Source of the DNA: Shimia_B sp038528385
Lineage (GTDB): Bacteria; Pseudomonadota; Alphaproteobacteria; Rhodobacterales; Rhodobacteraceae
Direction: 5' to 3'
NCBI GenBank assembly: GCA_038528385.1
Contig: JBCBET010000001.1
Span: 877,630-941,629, forward strand
Length of the DNA stretch: 64,000 nt
The notes under the pieces were generated by a model. That model worked only from the letters and a program-made list of their open reading frames with translations. It did no database searches and was not told where the DNA came from. Numbering within the stretch: position 1 is the stretch's first letter; each line of letters begins with the position of its first letter. Position numbers and translations under genes: made by a program. Positions 58,554 to 64,000 of this stretch are shown here, piece after piece.

Positions 58554-59548
58554 CCACTTATGCCTTGAACGGCCTCGGCCGGATCGGAAAACTCGCGCTG
58601 AAGCCTCTTCTGGAGCGCGGCGCCCGGATCGCGTGGATCAACGACGCCGTGGGTGACCCGGAGATGCACGCGCACCTGCTCGAATTCGATACGGTGCACG
58701 GCCGCTGGCAGGCCGCGTTTTCCCATGATCAGGACAGCCTGACCATTGACGGGACGCGGCTCCCATTTGTCGGGGCGAAGACCATCGCCGATCTGCCGCT
58801 GGACGGGGTCGATGTCGTCATCGACTGCACCGGGGTGTTCAAGTCCGAGGCCAAGATCGCACCGTACTTCGAGGCGGGCGTGAAGAAAGTCGTCGTCTCT
58901 GCTCCCGTGAAAGACGGCGATGCCGCCAACATCGTCTACGGCGTGAACCACGACATCTACGACGCCGGCAGGCATCGGATCGTCACGGCGGCGAGTTGCA
59001 CGACCAACTGCCTCGCGCCGGTCGTGAAGGTCATTCACGAGAACATCGGGATCAGGCACGGGTCCATCACGACCATCCACGATGTCACGAATACGCAGAC
59101 CATCGTGGACCGACCCGCCAAGGACTTGCGCAGGGCAAGGTCGGCCCTGAATTCCCTGATCCCCACCACGACGGGCAGCGCGACCGCGATCACGCTCATC
59201 TATCCCGAACTGACCGGACGTCTGAACGGTCACGCGGTGCGGGTCCCGCTTTTGAACGCGTCACTGACCGACTGTGTGTTCGAGGTGGAGCGTGAAACCA
59301 CGGCCGAAGAGGTCAACGCCCTCTTCAAGGCTGCAGCGGATGGAGACCTGAAGGGCATTCTCGGCTACGAGGAGCGACCGCTTGTCTCGACCGACTATAC
59401 CAACGACGAACGCTCCAGCATCGTGGATGCGCCCTCGACGATGGTCGTCAACGGAACGCAGGTGAAAGTCTACGCCTGGTACGACAACGAAATGGGATAC
59501 GCGCACCGCCTCGTGGACGTGGCGCTGATGGTGGGGGCTTCGGTGTGA
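58550..59548 (+). CDS. ArsJ-associated glyceraldehyde-3-phosphate dehydrogenase
   Basis: A 332-residue GAPDH. NAD-binding LNGLGRIGKLALKPLLERGA (~5-24), catalytic Cys in TAASCTTNCLAPVVKV (~147-162), phosphate-site blocks and YDNEMGYAHRLVDV near the C terminus. In arsenate operons this enzyme makes 1-arseno-3-phosphoglycerate from GAP and arsenate, which ArsJ exports; the exported product falls apart to arsenate. The gene order supports this special role rather than glycolysis. Coupled on both sides by 4-base overlaps (ATGA, GTGA). Confidence 0.93.
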   Translation: MTTYALNGLGRIGKLALKPLLERGARIAWINDAVGDPEMHAHLLEFDTVHGRWQAAFSHDQDSLTIDGTRLPFVGAKTIADLPLDGVDVVIDCTGVFKSEAKIAPYFEAGVKKVVVSAPVKDGDAANIVYGVNHDIYDAGRHRIVTAASCTTNCLAPVVKVIHENIGIRHGSITTIHDVTNTQTIVDRPAKDLRRARSALNSLIPTTTGSATAITLIYPELTGRLNGHAVRVPLLNASLTDCVFEVERETTAEEVNALFKAAADGDLKGILGYEERPLVSTDYTNDERSSIVDAPSTMVVNGTQVKVYAWYDNEMGYAHRLVDVALMVGASV

Positions 59549-60819
59549 CCGACACGTCCGGAAGGCCAGAGGGATTGTCGGCCTACATCGCGGTCACGGC
59601 CGCCTATTGGGCGTTCATGCTGACCGATGGCGCGCTCAGGATGCTCGTGCTGCTGCATTTTCACACGCTGGGCTTCAGCCCGATCCAGCTCGCCTACCTC
59701 TTCGTCCTCTACGAGATCGCAGGCATGGTGACGAACCTCTGCGCCGGCTGGATCGCGGCGCGCTTTGGCCTGACCTCCACGCTTTACGCGGGCCTCGGCA
59801 TTCAGGTCGTGGCGCTTCTCGCACTGGCGCAGCTCGATCCGACATGGACGATCGGCGTCTCGGTGGCTTTCGTGATGGCCGTGCAGGGCGCGAGCGGCGT
59901 GGCCAAGGATCTGGCGAAGATGTCCTCGAAGTCCGCGGTCAAGCTGCTGGCCCCGTCAGAGGATGGCGGTCTCTTCCGCTGGGTGGCGTTGCTCACCGGC
60001 TCGAAGAATGCGGTGAAGGGGCTGGGGTTCCTGTTGGGGGCCGCGCTTCTGGCGACCCTCGGCTTCGTCTGGGCCGTCTTGGGGATGGCCGCGATCCTTG
60101 CCGCCATCCTCATGGCCGTCCTGATCGCGATGCCTTCCGGTCTGCCCAAGGGGCGCAAGGGCGCGAAATTCTCCGAGGTGTTCTCCAAATCCTCGAACGT
60201 CAACTGGCTCTCGGCGGCGCGCGTGTTTCTGTTTGGCGCGCGCGACATATGGTTCGTCGTGGGCATCCCGATCTACTTCTACGCCGTGCTGTCCGATGGC
60301 ACCGTGGCCGGGAACCGTGCCGCGTTTTTCATGATCGGGACATTCATGGCGGTCTGGGTGATCCTTTACGGCTTTGTCCAGGCCTCGGCCCCTCGCATGC
60401 TGCGCGCGTCGTCGCGGCCCGAGGGCGCGTTGGTGCGCGCCGCAAAAGGATGGGCGTGGGCCCTTTCAGCCATTCCCGCGATCCTGAGCCTCGCAGCCTT
60501 CGCGGCGGACGGTCCGCAACCATGGCTGACCGGGACCTTGGTGGCGGGCCTGCTGCTTTTCGGCGCGGTGTTTGCCATCAACTCGGCGCTCCATTCCTAC
60601 CTGATCCTCGCCTTCACGAAGGCGGAGCGTGTCACCATGGATGTTGGGTTTTACTACATGGCCAACGCGGGGGGGCGCCTGCTGGGAACGGTGCTTTCCG
60701 GTTTGACCTATCAGCTTGGGGGCCTGCCGCTGATGCTGGGGACAGCAACGCTTATGGTCGCAGGCGCTGCTCTCGCTGCCGGTCGTCTCCGGCACGATCT
60801 GCAAACCTCGGCCACGTAG
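59545..60819 (+). CDS. arsJ: Organoarsenical efflux MFS transporter ArsJ
   Basis: A 424-residue MFS protein with twelve helices, starting at GTG inside the GAPDH stop. ArsJ-type features: LQ-rich FHTLGFSPIQLAYLFVLYEIAGMVTNLCAGWIAARFGL (~38-76), ASGVAKDLAKMSSKSAVKLL (~112-131) and FLFGARDIWFVVGIPIYFY. It exports 1-arseno-3-phosphoglycerate formed by the adjacent GAPDH. All three genes are open with no damage, in contrast with the mobile genes on both sides. Confidence 0.93.
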   Translation: MTDTSGRPEGLSAYIAVTAAYWAFMLTDGALRMLVLLHFHTLGFSPIQLAYLFVLYEIAGMVTNLCAGWIAARFGLTSTLYAGLGIQVVALLALAQLDPTWTIGVSVAFVMAVQGASGVAKDLAKMSSKSAVKLLAPSEDGGLFRWVALLTGSKNAVKGLGFLLGAALLATLGFVWAVLGMAAILAAILMAVLIAMPSGLPKGRKGAKFSEVFSKSSNVNWLSAARVFLFGARDIWFVVGIPIYFYAVLSDGTVAGNRAAFFMIGTFMAVWVILYGFVQASAPRMLRASSRPEGALVRAAKGWAWALSAIPAILSLAAFAADGPQPWLTGTLVAGLLLFGAVFAINSALHSYLILAFTKAERVTMDVGFYYMANAGGRLLGTVLSGLTYQLGGLPLMLGTATLMVAGAALAAGRLRHDLQTSAT

Positions 60820-60902
60820 TGTGGCCCAAGACATGTGAGTGGGCATTGGCGCAGCGGCAGCGCATTGGCGCTTTGTCCGAACAGCGGCCCTTCCAGCGCT
60901 CT

Positions 60903-61062
60903 TTGTTGAGCGTGGAGCCTTGTTCTTTGCGCCTTCGGGCCGGCCCTTCGCATTGCCGCTCTGACCGGGCTTGAAGCGGGTGTCCTTGGGTGGCTTGCCG
61001 TAGCCGACTTCGTATCCACTGCCCCGCCCGACTATCGGCAGCTTCGAGCCTTCGCCGCTCAC
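60903..61062 (-). pseudogene. DUF5681 protein, 5' fragment
   Basis: Starts at GTG (61062) overlapping the methylase stop by 4 bases (GTGA). Reads SGEGSKLPIVGRGSGYEVGYGK then PPKDTRFKPGQSGNAKGRPEGAKNK, the DUF5681 hallmark. After about 50 residues family similarity stops and the frame runs antisense into arsJ, so the 3' part was lost, probably when the arsenic operon was joined here. Confidence 0.7.
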
Positions 61063-62330
61063 TCCGCGGCCTTCAGCAGGGCCGCCTGCCGGGGCCAGCC
61101 GCAAAGCACCTGCTCGTCCTTGGCATAGGCCTTCCAGCGGGGAAGCTGTGTGGTCGCAATAGATTGGGTCAAGCTCGCAGAGGTAACCGCGACGACCGGT
61201 CCTCTCCGCCGCGATCAACGTCGAGCCGGAGCCGCCGAAAGTGTCGAGCACGATCGCGCCGCGCCCGGAGACATCCCGGATTGCATGGGCGATCATCTGC
61301 ACAGGCTTCACTGTCGGGTGCATCGCCAGCTCCTCAATGCGCCCCGCCTTCATGGTGTTGACGCCGCGATACTGCGAGACATTCGTGAGGTAGCGGCCGT
61401 GCTGACCCAGCTCGACGGTGCTGATGTGCGGCGCATCGCCCTTTTTGAAGGCGAAGATTAGCTCGTGACGAGAAAGCTAGAACGTCCCCAAACCGCCGTT
61501 TTCCTCGGCCAAGACGATCAGGTTCTTGAGCGCGGCTTAGACCTCCCGCCCCCCCCGTCAGCATCTCGGCCATGTGGCGCCAGTCCATGCAGTGTAAGTG
61601 GATCGACCCTTCGAGGCTGTGGTCGGCGAGGTTCTTTGAGGCCTGGGTCAGAAATGTGGCGAAACCGGGCGCGGTCATCTCGCCGGACGCCATCGCGAAA
61701 GCCCGGTGCTGGGTCTTGCCCTAGGTGCCAACGTGGCCGTCGGTCGGCACGTTGTGGGGCGGTTCAGCGAAGATCATGAGCGCCGTCTCCCCCGCCCTCA
61801 GGTCGCCAACAACACAAGGATCGAGCGAATCGCCACAGGTGAGCCGATGCCTAGCCAATCCCCAGATGTCGCCTGGCTGAACCCGCGCGGGAGCCTCGTC
61901 GGGCACGATGTCATCCGCAGGATCATCAGGCTCCTCGGGTGCGAGGGCTTCCATCAGGCTGTCGATCTCTGGGATCGAGAAGCCGGTGACGCCCAGGTCG
62001 AAGCCCAGATCATCGTCAGCCATCCGCGCCCCGACTCGGCCGCAAGCAGTTCGCCATCCCATCCCGCGTTCAAGGCCAGCTTGTTGTCGGCCAGCACATA
62101 GGCCCGCTTCTCCGCCTCGCTCATGTGATCCACACGCGGGCAAGGCACCTCACGAAGCCCCAAGAGTTCCGCCGCTGCGACCCGACCGTGTCCGGCCAGG
62201 GTGGTGCGAGCCTCGTCGATCAGCTCCGGGTTGGTGAAGCCGAAGGCCTCGATGCTATCGGCGATCTGCCGGATCTGCTTTCTGGAATGGGTCCGCGCGT
62301 TGCGCGCCCAGGGGGCATGGAATGCTCCTA
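61059..62330 (-). pseudogene. ParB-N/DNA methyltransferase gene, broken
   Basis: Minus-strand remains of a phage-type ParB-like domain plus N4/N6 methyltransferase. Start is lost near 62330; KQIRQIADSIEAFGF and AGHGRVAAAELLG, then HMSEAEKRAYVLADNKLALN are the ParB part. After a frameshift near 62035 comes GDIWGLARHRLTCGDSLDP and AEPPHNVPTDGHV, where the catalytic DPPY is changed to EPPH. A TAG (61723-61721) interrupts it, then HCMDWRHMAEML, another frameshift, and MHPTVKPVQMIAHAIRD with the SAM motif DTFGGSGSTLIAAERTGR. A last frameshift leads to the stop at 61059. Clearly inactive. Confidence 0.8.
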
Positions 62331-62398
62331 AGCCCCTCCGAGTGGTGACGAACTCGTGTATCTCGAAAAAACGGAAGTGCTGGCAACATTGATTAGCT

Positions 62399-62410
62399 GA
62401 AAATGTTTTC
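62399..62410 (+). promoter_or_regulatory. Possible XRE operator
   Basis: Palindrome GAAAATGTTTTC (arms GAAAA/TTTTC around TG) 27 bases before the XRE gene start, typical in shape for autorepressor binding. Confidence 0.4.
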
Positions 62411-62436
62411 TACAGTACACGACCAGAGGAACAGGC

Positions 62437-62774
62437 ATGGAACTGGGCAAGCGCGTCAAGGGCCTCCGCGAGGCCAAGAGAGACTCGCTGCAACAGACCG
62501 CCGATGCCGTCGGTACCTCCGAGGCGCATGTTTGGCAGATCGAACGTGGAAAAGCGGTTAACCCTGCGATCGGTGTTCTGACACGGCTCGCGGACATTTC
62601 GGCGTGTCGGTCGGCGACCTGATCGGCGAGACGCCAGAAGGACCCGATACCGATGACGAACTGGCCGGCATGTTCCGCCAGGCCAGCGGGTTCACGAGCG
62701 ACGAGCGCGCATTGTTCAAGAGCATGATGAAGACACTGGCCGAGACCTCGCATGGTCGGACTGCGTCCGAGTGA
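62437..62774 (+). pseudogene. XRE-family regulator, frameshifted
   Basis: N-terminal helix-turn-helix intact: LGKRVKGLREAKRDSLQQTA then DAVGTSEAHVWQIERGKA. After LTRLAD one base is missing (GAC-CAT became GAC-AT near 62598), so the first frame ends early at 62622; the next frame continues as GVSVGDLIGETPEGPDTDD and FTSDERALFKSMMKTLAE to a TGA at 62772-62774. The gene would restore about 112 residues with one inserted base. Partner of the ImmA/IrrE gene that overlaps its stop. Confidence 0.75.
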
Positions 62775-63647
62775 TCTCGCCGCGCTATGACCTGGACCGG
62801 ATGATACTCGACGAGGTGGGCCACCGTTCTCGCGACCTCGCCCGTGAAATCCGTCGCCAGTTGAATGCCCGACCGGCGATGTCGATATCACCGCCGTGGC
62901 TCATGCCATCGACGTGGTGGAGATAAAGCGTGAACCCCTGACCACTTTCGAGGGTGGCCAGCTGACGGACGCAGAGCGCATCTGGGGCGGCACCTGGTCA
63001 ACGCCTCGAGCGGTCATTTGCGTGGGCGGTTTTCCGTCGCGCATGAACTCCTGCACTTCCTGAATGACCGGCATGTCCAGACGGAAGACGGCTTTCGCTG
63101 TCGCGCTCAGGGCGTAAAACCGAGCCCCGGTAGTCCGAGGCCAGGCATGTCCCGACACGTGCGGCTGGAACCCGAGGCCATCCTGTTCGCCATCGAATTG
63201 CTGGCGCCCAAGGGAGATTTCCACCCTGTGGCAGGTGCCGCGCCCGATCTGGATCATGTGCGCGTGATCGCTGCCCGCCTGAAGCTAAGCACGGAAGCGA
63301 CCGCATGCCGATAGAGAGAGCTACACGAGGCGCGGATCGCCCTGGTGTTTCACACAGACGGAACCGTGCGCTATGTCGACGGCCCCGGGGACGTCCCGCC
63401 GTCGTCCGTCCGGACGCAATCCTCCATGGCGACTTCGGTCGAACCCGGCCTCGCCCCCGGAACTCTGACGGAAGTCGAGGTCGCGGATCCGAAGAACTGG
63501 TTCGAGGCGCGGCCAATGGCAGAGCTGTCTGCACAGACACTCTACCGGAACAACGGCTACGCCATCACCATGCTGACATTGGACGACGACGATCTCGACG
63601 ACGGCGGGCCTGAAGTCGCGGTCGACCGCTACACCCAGTGGGGCTGA
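62771..63647 (+). pseudogene. ImmA/IrrE metallo-endopeptidase, broken
   Basis: GTG start overlaps the XRE stop (GTGA). Frame 1 reads RMILDEVGHRSRDLAREIRR, shifts near 62866 to AHAIDVVEIKREPLTTFEG, shifts near 62990 to GRFSVAHELLHFLNDRHVQT with the zinc motif HELLH, then runs through FAIELLAPKGDFHPVAGA until a TAG (63312-63314) after ATACR. The same frame continues as RELHEARIALVFHTDGTVRYV to 63647. Two frameshifts and one nonsense codon. Such proteases cleave the partner repressor in mobile elements. Confidence 0.78.
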
Positions 63648-63649
63648 AC

Positions 63650-63840
63650 TTGCCTGTAAACCTTAAGCTTCCCTGTTCGTCGCTGACTATTTCCTGACTT
63701 GCCGACTAGGATTCCCTGTTCCTACGAAAACAGGGAAATGACATCCAACGCGCTGTAAACGCGCGGGAATCCAGGCCCGAGAAGCTCGGATCAAGCCAGG
63801 GACCGGCTCATACGGCAAACTTCCCGGCTTGTTCCCTGTA
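63650..63840. repeat. Cluster of TTCCCTGTT-like motifs at the island's right side
   Basis: TTGCCTGTA (63650-63658), TTCCCTGTT (63669-63677 and 63712-63720), inverted AACAGGGAA (63729-63737) and TTCCCTGTA (63832-63840). Opposite in orientation to the motifs at 56304-56323 and 56436-56444. No gene supported; an open frame on the minus strand looks spurious. Confidence 0.55.
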
Positions 63841-64000
63841 AACCGCCGCCGGAACTCAGACTGGTTCGCTTGACACAGCCCGGACAGCCAGCACCTTCCC
63901 TTATCGAGGTGGTGTTTGATGCGGTGCAGATCGTGCCATCGTCCTAGCCCCCTAGCACTGGGCCATTTCATTGGTGGAGAAAGGGGGACTTGGCATGGCG
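63841..64000. other. Right edge, no gene seen
   Basis: No protein-like frame or RNA gene visible. The last bases GGAGAAAGGGGGACTTGGCATGGCG could be the ribosome site and start of a gene leaving the window. Confidence 0.3.

Noticed and set aside
63687..63971. 94-codon frame at the right edge
   Set aside because: It overlaps the CTGT motif cluster, has no family-like pattern and no ribosome site.

Overview
The window is a GC-rich, densely coded alphaproteobacterial chromosome segment, most likely from a member of the Rhodobacteraceae (roseobacter-type). The pointers are a VPLPA-CTERM sorted protein, a class I lysyl-tRNA synthetase, the mreBCD-mrdA-rodA order, a TTG/GTG-rich start usage, DUF427 / DM13 / DUF4329 style family genes and a fused ArsR-ArsC. 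No genus can be named from the sequence alone. Most of the window (1-18.1 kb and 20.2-56.1 kb) is ordinary core and housekeeping DNA; the unusual parts are 18.2-20.1 kb and 56.1-64.0 kb.

Layout. 0.3-6.5 kb: small envelope and hypothetical proteins, a flavin-binding PPOX-like protein and a large right-handed beta-helix protein. 6.8-18.2 kb: SDR, AlkD-like repair protein, lysyl-tRNA synthetase, TerB-like protein, PBP4-type D,D-carboxypeptidase, EamA exporter, nadD, MOSC, FNT channel, and the ribosomal ABC-F factor ettA. 18.2-19.3 kb: an AT-richer two-gene insertion, a small HTH protein translationally coupled to a SLATT-like two-TM membrane protein; this is the best candidate in the window for an uncharacterised (possibly defence) system. 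19.4-20.1 kb: a REP-associated tyrosine transposase whose own gene carries two different palindromic elements in frame, with a third palindrome supplying its stop codon.

20.2-35 kb: TIGR03792 and DUF4329 proteins, an SOS-response-associated peptidase (HMCES/YedK family) that lacks the catalytic Cys2, the tesA / ybbA / ybbP trio, a chain of three overlapping mini-ORFs leading into a gamma-glutamylcyclotransferase, MATE exporter, gltX, MBL hydrolase, DM13 protein, nadE and a secreted 19-repeat MORN protein. 35-49 kb: SDR, beta-propeller-like protein, a leucine-rich leader peptide with hairpin ahead of a cupin gene and leuA, a fatty acid desaturase, the cell-elongation operon mreB-mreC-mreD-mrdA-rodA followed by a GhrA-type reductase, SseB and a uracil-DNA glycosylase. 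48.3-56.0 kb: ArsR-type regulator with an SO_0444/ArsP-type permease, NhaA, and kpsT-kpsE-kdsA (capsule export plus Kdo synthesis), then a BON-MscS channel.

56.06-64.0 kb: tRNA-Gln(UUG) followed by a decayed mobile island. It holds a serine recombinase remnant, an apparently intact arsenate-resistance operon (arsR-arsC fusion, GAPDH, arsJ), a broken ParB-DNA methyltransferase gene, a DUF5681 stub, a frameshifted XRE regulator with its broken ImmA/IrrE partner, and clusters of AACAGGGAA-like motifs in opposite orientation at both ends. The mobile functions are dead while the arsenic cargo has stayed open, which suggests domestication of the resistance genes.
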